Source: Nocardioides carbamazepini
Lineage (GTDB): Bacteria; Actinomycetota; Actinomycetes; Propionibacteriales; Nocardioidaceae
Assembly: GCF_024614185.1 (NCBI RefSeq)
Contig: NZ_JAHTLF010000018.1
Coordinates: forward strand, 779,821-843,820
Reading direction: 5' to 3'
Length of the DNA: 64,000 bases
Part shown: in pieces, positions 33,336-41,733 of the stretch
Layout: each line of letters starts with the position of its first letter
Position numbering within the stretch: position 1 is the first letter of the stretch
The notes under the pieces: generated by a model
What the model saw: the letters and a program-made list of their open reading frames with translations, nothing else
The model's database searches: none
What the model was told of the DNA's origin: nothing
Position numbers and translations under genes: made by a program

Positions 33336-34588
33336 CGGACGCCCCCACGCAGCGCCGGCGACTCGAGAGCATCGAGAGCGGCAGCGGGGTCGTCGAGGTG
33401 CTGCTTGAACACCTCCGCGACGACCGCGGCCGTGAGCCCGTCGGTCTCGACCTCGAAGGGCAGCGGCTGCCCGTAGTAGTGCTCGAACAGCGCGGCGAAC
33501 GTGGCGCCGGTGAGAGGGTCGAGCTGCTCGACGACGTCCATCCGCCCGGGCCGGGTCAGGGCGGGGTCGAGCTTGTCGAAGTGGTTGGTCGTCATCACCG
33601 TGACCAGGCCGTGCGGGGTCGCGACGCCGTCGAGGGCGTTGAGGAGCGACGACATCGAGATCGAGCCCTGGGTGGTGTCGCGTTCGTGGCTGATCTCGAT
33701 GGTGTCGATGTCCTCGAGGAGCAGCAGTGATCGCGGGGTGACCTCGGCCAGCAGCCCCATGAGGCTGGACTCGGCCTTGAGGTCGGACAGGCCGACGTAC
33801 CAGAGGTCCAGGCCGAACTCGGACGCGAGGGCCTTGACCAGTGACGTCTTCCCGGTGCCTGGCGGGCCGTGGAACATGTAGCCGCGGTGCCACGGCACGG
33901 CGAGGTGGTTGTACCGGCCCTCGGCGGCCAGGAAGCGGCGCAGGTCGGCGACGATCCGGTCCTTCTGCTCGGTCGGCAGCGCGACCGACGCCAGGGACCG
34001 CGGCGGGAGGTCATCACGGGAGGTCCAGCCACCCCAGTTGTTGACCATCCGCAGCCGCGGTGTCCGGGCGGCGACCCGGGCGGCGTGCATGCCGCGGAGG
34101 TGCTCGACCACGGCCTGCTGGCCGGCGTGGGTCCACGCGCCGAACATGATCTTCGCCGGCCGCATCAGGGACGCCTCGGAGCTGCTGGCGTTGCTGCTGC
34201 GGTCGGGCTCCTGGAGCTGGACGCGGACCCTGTGGCCGTCGATGGTCAGGTGGCGGGTGCGTTCGTCGTTGAACATCAGCTGGAGCTCGTCGCGGTCCAC
34301 GGTGTCGCCGCTGTCCATGCTCCTCCGGCCGCGGCGCTGGGCGGAGGTGACGATCAGGGCCCGCTGCTTCGCGGCCGGGAGGACGCCGAGGAGCCAGGCG
34401 TGGACGTCGGGGTACATCGTCTCGCCCTCCTCGACCGCGACGGTGTAGAGGAGCCGGCCGTTGACCAGACCGGTGACGCGCTCGTGGAGCTTCGTGGCGC
34501 CCTCGAAGACCGCGAGCGCCGCGGCGGCGCGACCGAACGCGGGGTTCGCCAGCGGGCTTGCCGTGTCGGCGAGGAGTACGGGCCTCAT
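33332..34588 (-). CDS. BCS1-like AAA ATPase
   Basis: This 418-residue protein has Walker A GPPGTGKT (241-248), Walker B LLLLEDID (289-296), sensor-1 Asn in VMTTNHFDKLD (332-338) and the arginine-finger segment TRPGRMD (345-351). The order and spacing fit the BCS1/meiotic AAA clade. Residues 1-200 are a separate domain with a BCS1_N-like style (VEEGETMYPDVHAWLL). BCS1-like ATPases are known in actinobacteria and their phages, but their substrates are not. It may remodel a phage or host protein. Confidence 0.85.
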   Translation of the reverse strand: MRPVLLADTASPLANPAFGRAAAALAVFEGATKLHERVTGLVNGRLLYTVAVEEGETMYPDVHAWLLGVLPAAKQRALIVTSAQRRGRRSMDSGDTVDRDELQLMFNDERTRHLTIDGHRVRVQLQEPDRSSNASSSEASLMRPAKIMFGAWTHAGQQAVVEHLRGMHAARVAARTPRLRMVNNWGGWTSRDDLPPRSLASVALPTEQKDRIVADLRRFLAAEGRYNHLAVPWHRGYMFHGPPGTGKTSLVKALASEFGLDLWYVGLSDLKAESSLMGLLAEVTPRSLLLLEDIDTIEISHERDTTQGSISMSSLLNALDGVATPHGLVTVMTTNHFDKLDPALTRPGRMDVVEQLDPLTGATFAALFEHYYGQPLPFEVETDGLTAAVVAEVFKQHLDDPAAALDALESPALRGGVR

Positions 34589-35088
34589 GCTGCGACCTCG
34601 ATCCGGTCGCCGTCGTCGGTGAGGAGGTACCGGTCACTGCCCGCGAGCAGCACGGGGACCTCGGCCGGGTCAGCGCTGGCCCGGACCAACCAGCCGTTGC
34701 GGTACGCCTCGGCCCTGCTGGACTCGACGTGGCCGTGACAGCCCGTCGTACCGGTGCCGCAGAGCAGCAGCAGGTTGGCCGGGGAGTTGATCCACTCGAC
34801 CTTGCGGCCGCCCATACCCCGCGCAGCGCGGTGGTGGATCGAGTAGGACTGGATCGGCAGCCAGCGGTCGAGCTCGTGGCAGATCACCGGCGTGGCGCAG
34901 ATCTCGCAGCACCCCAACGCCCTGTCGAACACGACGACGCGCTGCTCCCGTGTGGGGCCGGTGTCCTTGCGGCCCTTGGCGACCTGGGCGCGGAGGGCCT
35001 TGGCCGCGCGGCGCATCGGGGTCTTCCGCTGCAGCGGCGTACGACGCAGCTCGGTACGGCGGACGAGGGCGGTTCGGCGGAGGGACAT
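34585..35088 (-). CDS. HNH endonuclease with basic N-terminal arm
   Basis: The ATG at 35088 overlaps the upstream stop (TGATG) and gives 167 residues. The N-terminal 35 residues are repeats of RRT-type basic units (RRTALVRRTELRRTPL). The HNH core follows: CCEICATP, YSIHHRAARGMGG, NLLLLCGTGTTGCHGHVES. The layout, a disordered basic arm plus HNH, recalls recombination-related HNH nucleases such as P1 Ref. Target unknown. Confidence 0.82.
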   Translation of the reverse strand: MSLRRTALVRRTELRRTPLQRKTPMRRAAKALRAQVAKGRKDTGPTREQRVVVFDRALGCCEICATPVICHELDRWLPIQSYSIHHRAARGMGGRKVEWINSPANLLLLCGTGTTGCHGHVESSRAEAYRNGWLVRASADPAEVPVLLAGSDRYLLTDDGDRIEVAA

Positions 35089-35291
35089 CAGTGCCTCACC
35101 GGCTCGGCGGTGTAGTGGCTGTCCTCCGGGTCGTCGGCCTCGACCCACAGCAGTTCCCACGAGTCGTCCTGGTCGACGAGGTGGATGGCGGGTCGGTCGT
35201 AGCTCTGGCCGGGGACGACGCCGCAGGTGCGGCGGATCTCGGAGAGCTGCTCCAGGGCGTCCGCGAACTTGCGGAGCTGGTCGGGGCTCAC
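35088..35291 (-). CDS. Small acidic hypothetical protein
   Basis: A GTG at 35291 overlaps the exonuclease stop (GTGA); 67 residues, acidic, ending HYTAEPVRH. It lies between the exonuclease and HNH genes. No family recognised. Confidence 0.5.
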   Translation of the reverse strand: MSPDQLRKFADALEQLSEIRRTCGVVPGQSYDRPAIHLVDQDDSWELLWVEADDPEDSHYTAEPVRH

Positions 35292-35926
35292 CGGGCAGCC
35301 TCGGCGCGCGGGTGGTCGACGAGGACGTCGTACCAGTCGAGGGCCCACCGGGCGTCTCCGAGAGCGGTGTGCCGCCCGTCGGTCGGCGGGTTGACTCCGC
35401 ACATGTAGGAGAGACCGTCGGACTTCCACGGCGGCCGGGCAGGCAGACGGGGATCGCAGTGGATGCCGGCAGCGTGGCGGGCATTGAGCCAGCCGACCGC
35501 CATCGGTGGAAGGTCAACCAGATGGTGGTCCCACGCCTCGATGTAGCCCTCGGCGCGGAGCAGCCCGGACAGAGTGCTGGTGTCGAAGGCCGGATTCACC
35601 CCGACGATCGCGGCACCGAAAGTCAGCCTCATGAGCTCGCCGGCGGCCTCGTGCTTGGACTGCACACCGGGCCCGGGGACCGCCGGGGCGCCCGAGATCT
35701 TACGGCCCATCGGGTGGCGGTCCCAGTACGCGCCGACCTTCAGCCCGAAGGGGTCCGAGTTGCGCAGGTCGAGTGCGACGAACGCGTGGGTGGTGGTCTC
35801 GGTCCATCCGCCGATCTCGTCGTAGTCGCGGCGGATGGCGGCGTACTCCCAGATGCGGCGGCCCGGATGCAGGCCGTCGGTCTCGAGGTCGAGTGCACAG
35901 ATCGGCTGGCGGGTGGTGGTCTCCAT
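35288..35926 (-). CDS. DEDDh 3'-5' exonuclease
   Basis: 212 residues with the exonuclease motifs of the DnaQ/RNase T fold: ALDLETDGL (Exo I, residues 11-19), GVNPAFDTSTL (Exo II, about 108-118) and HTALGDARWALDWY (Exo III with catalytic His and Asp, about 186-199). It probably edits or degrades DNA during phage replication. It is encoded directly after the replication-initiator-like gene. Confidence 0.87.
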   Translation of the reverse strand: METTTRQPICALDLETDGLHPGRRIWEYAAIRRDYDEIGGWTETTTHAFVALDLRNSDPFGLKVGAYWDRHPMGRKISGAPAVPGPGVQSKHEAAGELMRLTFGAAIVGVNPAFDTSTLSGLLRAEGYIEAWDHHLVDLPPMAVGWLNARHAAGIHCDPRLPARPPWKSDGLSYMCGVNPPTDGRHTALGDARWALDWYDVLVDHPRAEAAR

Positions 35927-36708
35927 CAGGAGTGTCCTTCCTTCGGGTCGGTGTGGGCCTCGGCGACGCAGGCGGTGCAGCGGCGGGTGGTGCCGCCGGC
36001 GTACGCGTGGCCCGGCTTCGGGCAGGGCTCGTCGGGTACGGCGGCGAGGTCGCCGGGCTTGCGGAGGTTGCGCCAGCCGCTGAGCCAGCCCTGGGCGAAC
36101 CGGATCGGCTTGTTGGGCTGGAAGTCGCGGAGCGCTTGGGCGACGAGAGGGCTGTCTCCGTGCTCGGTGATGAGCTGCTCGATCTCGGTGATCTGGTCGG
36201 CGGTCAGGCCGTCCCAGCGGACGACGAGCTTGCGGGCTTCGAGGGCGGATCGGAGGATCTCGAGCGGCGGCGGCAGCTCGGTCCCTGCTGCCGCAGCAGC
36301 AGGTTCTACCTCTTCCTCTACCTCTGTTCTGTGACTTGCGCGTGAGTCACGGGGGGTGTCACGTGTGACATCGGGTGTGACCTTCCGGCGGGTGGCCCGG
36401 GACCGGCGTTGACGCTCGGCAGCGCCCGACCGCCGCTCCTCCAGCTCGGCCTTCGTCAACTGGTCCCAGACGACGAACCGGCGCCCGCCCTCTACGTTGG
36501 CCCAGAGGTTCTCCCGCACCAACGCGTTGGCCCGCTGGGTCGGCTGCGACGGCGTCAGCCGCGGCAGCATCCCCTCCGGGACGAACCCGTCGTTCTCGAC
36601 GTCCGCGCAGTACGCCTTCGCGCGCAGGAACAGCACCTCGGCCTTCTCGCCGGCGGCGACGAGCTGGGCCTCGAGGTAGTAGTTGGTCTGGACCTGGATG
36701 AAGTCCAT
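35926..36708 (-). CDS. Replication-initiator/organiser-like protein
   Basis: The ATG at 36708 gives 260 residues. The N-terminal 100 residues (DFIQVQTNYYLEAQLVAAGEKAEVLFLRAKAYCADVENDGFVP) fit the winged helix of phage replisome organisers. A long charged linker is followed by a helical domain (QITEIEQLITEHGDSPLVAQALRDFQ) of DnaD-like size and a C-terminal C..C pair. It would load the host helicase at the phage origin. The call rests on the N-terminal pattern and position. Confidence 0.7.
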   Translation of the reverse strand: MDFIQVQTNYYLEAQLVAAGEKAEVLFLRAKAYCADVENDGFVPEGMLPRLTPSQPTQRANALVRENLWANVEGGRRFVVWDQLTKAELEERRSGAAERQRRSRATRRKVTPDVTRDTPRDSRASHRTEVEEEVEPAAAAAGTELPPPLEILRSALEARKLVVRWDGLTADQITEIEQLITEHGDSPLVAQALRDFQPNKPIRFAQGWLSGWRNLRKPGDLAAVPDEPCPKPGHAYAGGTTRRCTACVAEAHTDPKEGHS

Positions 36709-37031
36709 CAGGCGGCACCTCCCAGCGCGGCGTCCCTCTGGCGGGCGTACTCGCGGCGGTTGTGCTGCCGGTGGGCGGCCTGGCAGCCGCAGGGGTCGCC
36801 GGTCAGGTCGTGCTTGCGGTACCGGTGCCACTGATAGCCCTGCTCGGTCGCGCACGGCGGCTGGTCGTAGCGAGAACGCCGAAGCAGCGGCGCCTTGCGC
36901 GCGACCTTGGCGAGGACCGCTTCCTCGCGTCGGATCTCGGCCTCGACCTTCTGGTGGAGGGCGTAGAGCTGCAGCAGCCGCGCGCGGCGGGCCGCGGTCG
37001 GGCTCGCGAGCGGCAGCACGGACGTCGTCAT
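36708..37031 (-). CDS. Small hypothetical protein
   Basis: The ATG at 37031 gives 107 residues with a coiled N-terminal half (RLLQLYALHQKVEAEIRREEAVLAK). A Cys/His C-terminus follows (CATEQG ... CGCQAAHRQHNRREYARQ), possibly a zinc knuckle. It is coupled to the initiator-like gene by TGATG. Confidence 0.55.
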   Translation of the reverse strand: MTTSVLPLASPTAARRARLLQLYALHQKVEAEIRREEAVLAKVARKAPLLRRSRYDQPPCATEQGYQWHRYRKHDLTGDPCGCQAAHRQHNRREYARQRDAALGGAA

Positions 37032-37459
37032 CGGGGCCACACCTCCCTCACGGCGTCGAGGACGTCGTCGTCGGGGGTCCACATGAAGAGCCGGCCCGGA
37101 GCGGGCACCAGACGCCCCAGGGGACGGGCGTCGCGGACCATGTGGTGGATCTGCCCGCGCTGGGCCCAGCCCGGCGCGCAGGAGCCGTCACAGCCCCGGT
37201 GAGCGGCGTGCAGGTCCGCGACGCCCACGATGCCGCCCATGCCCCACGCCGCCGACAGGCCCGGCGCACGGAGGTCAGGGACGTCGTACCCCGCGGCCCG
37301 GATGGTCGCGACGGCACCGTCGTAGTCGTCGGCGAGCCGCTTCCCGGCGTGGATCAGGACTTGGCCGCGGTGCGAGAGCATCCGCGGGCGGTTCTCGATG
37401 GGCTTCCAGCCGAGCGCGATGGCGCCGGCCCAGGGCTGGCGGATGCTGATCGCCTTCAC
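37028..37459 (-). CDS. ASCH/PUA-like domain protein
   Basis: 143 residues opening with AISIRQPWAGAIALGWKPIENRP, the ASCH signature, followed by HRGQVLIHAGKRL and later GIVGVADLHAAH strands. ASCH domains have a PUA-like fold and are linked to RNA or modified-base binding. Here it lies directly after an N6-adenine DNA methylase gene. Confidence 0.85.
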   Translation of the reverse strand: MKAISIRQPWAGAIALGWKPIENRPRMLSHRGQVLIHAGKRLADDYDGAVATIRAAGYDVPDLRAPGLSAAWGMGGIVGVADLHAAHRGCDGSCAPGWAQRGQIHHMVRDARPLGRLVPAPGRLFMWTPDDDVLDAVREVWPR

Positions 37460-38310
37460 GCTTCCCCCTCCGTAGTCGTGGTGGATGTGGTGGCGGGCGC
37501 GGTGAACAGGTGGGGGTCACCGAGCGCGACGTTCGACCACAGGACTTCGGTGCGGTGGCCGGCGCCGGAGTTGGACTGGCCGGTGTAGGCGGCGATCTCG
37601 TGGCGGTGCCAGTCGGCGTAGAGCTCGTCGTCGTACAGCGGGTGGGCGTAGCCGGAGAGCATCACCATCGCCGTGCAGGACCTCAGTGCTGCAGCGAGCT
37701 CACGGTGCTGCTCCCCGCGGTGCATCTCGAACTGGTAGCCCGTCCGGCAACGGGTGTCGCCGAAGTAGGGCGGGTCGACGTACACCAGCGTCTCGGGGTC
37801 ACGGCCGTAGCGGCCGATCAGCTCGAGCGCCGGCAGACACTCCAGGGACACGTTCCGCAGCCGCTCCGCCGCGGCGGCGAACCGACCGACGTAGCCAGCC
37901 AGCGTCGTCGGCATCCCGGACCCACGCCCGCGAGTGACCTCGTGGTAGCGCCAGCCGGTCGACCGCAGCTGACCCCCGCGGCCCTGGGACAGCTTGATCC
38001 AGACCCGCCACGCGCGGACGAGGTCATCGTCGGTGTCGATCGGCCAGGACGCGCCGTACTCAGCACGGCTGTGCGGCGTCAGGGCGGCGAGCCGCTCGAG
38101 ATCCTCGACCCGATCGCGCAGCACCCGCCAGAACGTCATCACATCGCCGTCGAGATCGTTGACGCACTCGAACGCCGCCGGGGCCTTCGCGCGGAGCACG
38201 GCCAGCGAGCCGGCGAACGGCTCGACGTAGCCACGGTGCGCCGGCATCAGGTCAACGATCTGCTCGGCGATCGAGTTCTTGGAGCCGTAGTAGGCGAAGA
38301 CGGTGCTCAT
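37456..38310 (-). CDS. N6-adenine DNA methyltransferase (Dam family)
   Basis: 284 residues in alpha-class (D12) order: YYGSKNSIAEQIVDLMP, YVEPFAGSLAVL (SAM motif I, residues 28-39) and VYVDPPYFGDT with DPPY at 179-182. The target-recognition part lies between them. It would methylate adenine in phage DNA, perhaps to resist host restriction. It overlaps the C5-methyltransferase gene by ATGA, so both are made together. Confidence 0.9.
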   Translation of the reverse strand: MSTVFAYYGSKNSIAEQIVDLMPAHRGYVEPFAGSLAVLRAKAPAAFECVNDLDGDVMTFWRVLRDRVEDLERLAALTPHSRAEYGASWPIDTDDDLVRAWRVWIKLSQGRGGQLRSTGWRYHEVTRGRGSGMPTTLAGYVGRFAAAAERLRNVSLECLPALELIGRYGRDPETLVYVDPPYFGDTRCRTGYQFEMHRGEQHRELAAALRSCTAMVMLSGYAHPLYDDELYADWHRHEIAAYTGQSNSGAGHRTEVLWSNVALGDPHLFTAPATTSTTTTEGEA

Positions 38311-40082
38311 GCGGCGAGCACCAGCTCTCCGGTGAGCGCCTCGACCATCATCCCGACGAGGTCACGAGCGGCGGGCGGGGTGACTGCGTTGCCGGCGAGC
38401 TTGACCTGGTCGCTCTTCTTGCCGAGGAGGACGTAGGACCGGGAGAAGGCCATGCCGACCTTGATCTCGTGGGGCTCGAGCATCCGGAACAGGCAGTCGT
38501 CGATGTCGGGGAGCTCGCCCTGCCACTCGGTCAAGGACTGGTTCGTCCCGCCGCGCCCGCCCGCGGTGATGGTGCGGAGGACCTCGTCGACCCCCGTGGA
38601 GGACCAGCCGCCCTCGCCGTTGTGCCGGGTGACCATGGCGTACCGGTCGACCGTCGTCAGCGTGCCCATCGGATCGGTGGCGGGAGCCGCGCTCTTGGCC
38701 GAGCCGTAGTAGGGAACCAGGAGACCGTGGTGGTTGCCATTGGCGGCCACGGTGTCGAGCGGGTCGCTGGCCGGCTTGGTGGTGTTGTGGTTCCGCATCG
38801 GGATCACCAGCGCCTCGGTCTCCCGGGTGGTGCGGGTCCGCATGACCTGGTCGACCGGCGTCGCGTCGTCGTTCCAGGTCCCGCCAGCGGGCACCAACAG
38901 GCCGGGTGTGGACGAAGCGGTCAGCGTGCGGAGCTCTTCCCCGACCGGCGTGCTCATCTGTCCGGAGTCGTCGCCCCCGCGGGGCGTGTAGGGGCGCATA
39001 ACCAGCGGCTCCAGCATCTCGGGCAGGTAGGCAACGCCCTTCGAGTTCGTGGTGTGCTGGGTGGTCAGCGGGTCACTGACTGGCCACGCGCGCCAGTACG
39101 TCCCTCCTCGGGTCGCGGCGTCGTAGGTGTTCCCCGCCGCCTCGAGATGGATGGGGGACCAGTGCTTGCGGATGCCGGCCTCGATCCGGCGGCGGGTCTT
39201 CTCGGCCAGGGGCCGCTTGCGGTCACCGATGCGGGTCCCTGGAAGCGACCAGTCGATGGCGTAGGACGCGGGCAGCCACATCGGGTCAACGACCTGGTGG
39301 TCGCACTCGGTGCCGGGGCAGCGGTAGACGTACTGCGCGCGGTACCGGCCCCAGGGGGTCGGCTTCTTCCAGTCCTGGGTGGCGCGGATCCGGCCGTGCA
39401 TCGAGCAGACCGCGCGGGGGCTGGTCCACTTCTCGAAGTCGGGGCGCCGGTCGCCGCGGCGCCAGAACACGACGTACACGCGGTCGCGGGACTGCGGTGC
39501 GGGGAGGCCGGCCTGGTTGGCGTGCATCGAGTTGAGGTAGACGACCTTGTGGTCGTATCCGAGGTCGGTCATCGTGGTGATCCAGCCGCGGTAGCCGACC
39601 CACTTCACGACGTCGACGACGTTCTCGACGATGACGAACTTGTACGCGTGGTGCTCGGCGAACCGGCACACGTCCCACATGGTTGCCCGGGACCGTTCGG
39701 ATGCCTCGTCGTGGGTCTTGCGGCCCTTGGCCGGGGAGTGGTTGGTGCACTCCGGTGACGCCCACAGACCGTCGGTCTTCGGGTAGCGGCGCGGGTCGAC
39801 CTGGGACAGGTCGGCGCAGTCGTGGTCGGTCTCGGGATGGTTGGTGTTGTGCGTCTCGACCGCCAGGGGCCAGTGGTTGGCCGCCATGGTGACCTTCACC
39901 CCAGGGATGGAGTGCGCGCCCGAGCTCGATCCGCCGGCGCCGCAGAACAGGTCGAGGATCGTGACCTGATAGCCCGCAATGGTCGGGTCGATCGGGGTGA
40001 TGCCGAGGTAGTCCAGCCACAGGGCGTCCAGCGCCGACCACTCGGCGGTCTGGAACGGAGACTGCGCAATCACCGGCGTCAT
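38307..40082 (-). CDS. DNA (cytosine-5-)-methyltransferase
   Basis: The ATG at 40082 gives 591 residues. Motif I is LDLFCGAGGSSSG (43-55). Motif IV is ASPECTNHS with catalytic Cys112; the usual PPC is PEC here. Motif VI is VENVVDVV, motif VIII QSRDRVYV, and motifs IX-X are near the end (QVKLAGNAVTPPAARDL). The region between VIII and IX holds about five tandem units of 26-28 residues with the pattern TPVDxVLRTxTA...LLVP, probably the target-recognition domain. The pairing with an adenine methylase suggests multi-target protection. Confidence 0.9.
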   Translation of the reverse strand: MTPVIAQSPFQTAEWSALDALWLDYLGITPIDPTIAGYQVTILDLFCGAGGSSSGAHSIPGVKVTMAANHWPLAVETHNTNHPETDHDCADLSQVDPRRYPKTDGLWASPECTNHSPAKGRKTHDEASERSRATMWDVCRFAEHHAYKFVIVENVVDVVKWVGYRGWITTMTDLGYDHKVVYLNSMHANQAGLPAPQSRDRVYVVFWRRGDRRPDFEKWTSPRAVCSMHGRIRATQDWKKPTPWGRYRAQYVYRCPGTECDHQVVDPMWLPASYAIDWSLPGTRIGDRKRPLAEKTRRRIEAGIRKHWSPIHLEAAGNTYDAATRGGTYWRAWPVSDPLTTQHTTNSKGVAYLPEMLEPLVMRPYTPRGGDDSGQMSTPVGEELRTLTASSTPGLLVPAGGTWNDDATPVDQVMRTRTTRETEALVIPMRNHNTTKPASDPLDTVAANGNHHGLLVPYYGSAKSAAPATDPMGTLTTVDRYAMVTRHNGEGGWSSTGVDEVLRTITAGGRGGTNQSLTEWQGELPDIDDCLFRMLEPHEIKVGMAFSRSYVLLGKKSDQVKLAGNAVTPPAARDLVGMMVEALTGELVLAA

Positions 40083-40597
40083 TCGGTGGACCTGTCGAGG
40101 TTGGCGGCGTAGCGGGTCAGGCCGGCGGCGACGCGCGCTTGGACACCGGGGCTCAGGGGCCGGCCGGTCGGGAGCCCGAAGCCCTTGTCGATCTCCTCGG
40201 GCCGCAGCATCTGGTAGGCGGCCATCGGTACGTCGATGCACCCGCATTCGAGCCGGACGTCTGGGAGCGGGGCACCGCAGACCGCGGCGTCGAGCTCCGC
40301 CTCCGTGACGTCGCCGACGGACTCCCCGCATCCGTTGCAGTGCCTCTGGACGTGGAGGGTCTTCGAGCCGTCCTCGTGCTCGATGGTGCCGGTGAACTTG
40401 CGGGTCGAGAGAGTCCCGCCGGCAACGTGGCGGGCGTGGACCCTGGACAGGTACTCGTGGGCGACCACCCCGGGAGACACCCCGCGGATCAGGGCACGGA
40501 ACGCGATCGCGGCTTCGAGGGCGGCGGCGCGGCGCCGGCCGTAGTGGATGCAGACCGGGCAGATCCGGTAGGCGTTCCGCTGGATGGCGGTGGTCAC
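40079..40597 (-). CDS. Hypothetical protein with Cys pairs
   Basis: A GTG at 40597 gives 172 residues. It has CPVC, CNGCG and CGC sets, probably zinc-binding. Residues GSKTLHVQRHCNGCGESVGDVTEAE recall a zinc ribbon common in actinophage early proteins. No family recognised. Confidence 0.55.
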   Translation of the reverse strand: MTTAIQRNAYRICPVCIHYGRRRAAALEAAIAFRALIRGVSPGVVAHEYLSRVHARHVAGGTLSTRKFTGTIEHEDGSKTLHVQRHCNGCGESVGDVTEAELDAAVCGAPLPDVRLECGCIDVPMAAYQMLRPEEIDKGFGLPTGRPLSPGVQARVAAGLTRYAANLDRSTE

Positions 40598-40698
40598 GAG
40601 TCGTGGTCCCTTCGAGAACGGTGGGGGTCGATGGCGTAGGCGATGCCGACGGCGCCGATGAGGAGCAGCGCGAGGAAGGCGAGGACGAGGAGGTTCAT
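40594..40698 (-). CDS. 34-residue membrane peptide
   Basis: This short frame (MNLLVLAFLALLLIGAVGIA...) is one transmembrane helix with a basic, His/Arg-rich tail. It overlaps the gene before it by ATGA and the gene after it by four bases, so it is a genuine member of the coupled operon rather than a chance frame. Confidence 0.6.
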   Translation of the reverse strand: MNLLVLAFLALLLIGAVGIAYAIDPHRSRRDHDS

Positions 40699-41045
40699 GG
40701 CGCGATCGCCAGCCCGGGCGGGACGGCACCGATGCACCAGGCGACGACCAGGAGGCTGCGAGGGCTGGCGTTCAGCCACTCGAAGATCTGTGCGTCGTCG
40801 GGATGCTCCATGCCTTCGCGGATCTGCTTGTAGGCCGCGACCCCGGAGGCCGCGGGGTGCTCGCTCCACCACACCCCCGAACGCCGGGCCGGGCCGACCG
40901 CGGCGATCAGGGCGTCGTGGGTAGCGGTGCGCGCGTGCTGGACGTCGGCGGCGACGGTGCGGTCGGCGACGACCGCGACCTGGGTGGCGTACGACTCGCC
41001 GGGCTTCGCGACCGGGATGCGCCGCTTCGCGCGTGGCGCGCTCAC
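40695..41045 (-). CDS. Hypothetical protein
   Basis: 116 residues from ATG 41045. It has a basic N-terminus (PRAKRRIPVAKPG) and a hydrophobic C-terminal segment (SLLVVAWCIGAVPPGLAIA) that may be a membrane helix. No family recognised. Confidence 0.5.
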   Translation of the reverse strand: MSAPRAKRRIPVAKPGESYATQVAVVADRTVAADVQHARTATHDALIAAVGPARRSGVWWSEHPAASGVAAYKQIREGMEHPDDAQIFEWLNASPRSLLVVAWCIGAVPPGLAIAP

Positions 41046-41605
41046 TGGGTGAGCTCCGCGAAACGGTCCCGGAACAGGACCTCGGCCGCGGAGGGCTGCC
41101 AGCCGATGACCCGCACGCCGAGCGGTTCCAGGTCCTCGACGCCGCCCCAGTGGTCGTCGGTCGGGGCGAGGACCGCGGCCCGCTCGTCGAGCAGGATCCG
41201 GTTGTCAGCGGCGTGGACCGTGGCCGGGATCAGGTCGGCATGGAGCGGGTCAGCCGGGAGGTCGAACCGCTGGGCGATGGTCCAGAGGACCGCGTCCTCA
41301 ATGTCCTTGTACGCCGGCATCTGCTGCTTCAGCGGTCGGACCATGTCCCCGACGTACGCCTCGGCCGAGTCGTGCATCAGCGCCCACAGGGCGTGCTCCG
41401 GCGCGACGGCGTGGGAGAGGAGGACACAGTGCTCGGCGACCGAGTAGAACCGGGTCGCGTGGCCGCCGTAGCGGCAGATCAGCGACAGGGCGTGGGCGAT
41501 GTCGACGATGTCAACCTCGTCCGGGTCCGGGGCGAGCGGGTAGAACCGGCGGCCGGTGAAGGTCTGCATCCACGACCCGGCGTGCCACGACGCCGCGGCG
41601 CTCAC
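41042..41605 (-). CDS. HD-domain phosphohydrolase (YfbR-like)
   Basis: A GTG at 41605 gives 187 residues. The metal-binding pattern is visible: FYSVAEHCVLLSHAVA, ALMHDSAEAYVGD (HD) and HAADNRIL. Proteins of this type remove phosphate from nucleotides, often dNMPs. In phages they may adjust nucleotide pools or counter defence. The start overlaps the upstream small gene by GTGA. Confidence 0.82.
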   Translation of the reverse strand: MSAAASWHAGSWMQTFTGRRFYPLAPDPDEVDIVDIAHALSLICRYGGHATRFYSVAEHCVLLSHAVAPEHALWALMHDSAEAYVGDMVRPLKQQMPAYKDIEDAVLWTIAQRFDLPADPLHADLIPATVHAADNRILLDERAAVLAPTDDHWGGVEDLEPLGVRVIGWQPSAAEVLFRDRFAELTQ

Positions 41606-41733
41606 GGGTTCGCCCCGCAACGGCCGGGCGCGTGGACGCCGAGGTCGTGGAACCAGGGGTGGCAGCCGCACCGCCGCTGGGCGCGCGCCGACAGAGCGGC
41701 GCGCACCCAGCGGATCAGAAGGCGAAGGATCAC
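41602..41733 (-). CDS. 43-residue basic peptide
   Basis: A GTG at 41733 overlaps the DUF2303 stop, and the stop overlaps the HD gene start, both as GTGA. The product has a helical Arg-rich first half (LRLLIRWVRAALSARAQRR) and a Cys/His second half (CGCHPWFHDLG). Function unknown. Confidence 0.5.
   Translation of the reverse strand: MILRLLIRWVRAALSARAQRRCGCHPWFHDLGVHAPGRCGANP

Noticed and set aside
33332..34588. Idea that the BCS1-like ATPase is a replicative helicase or clamp loader
   Set aside because: The AAA core fits BCS1 rather than helicase or clamp-loader types, and no partner subunits are adjacent.
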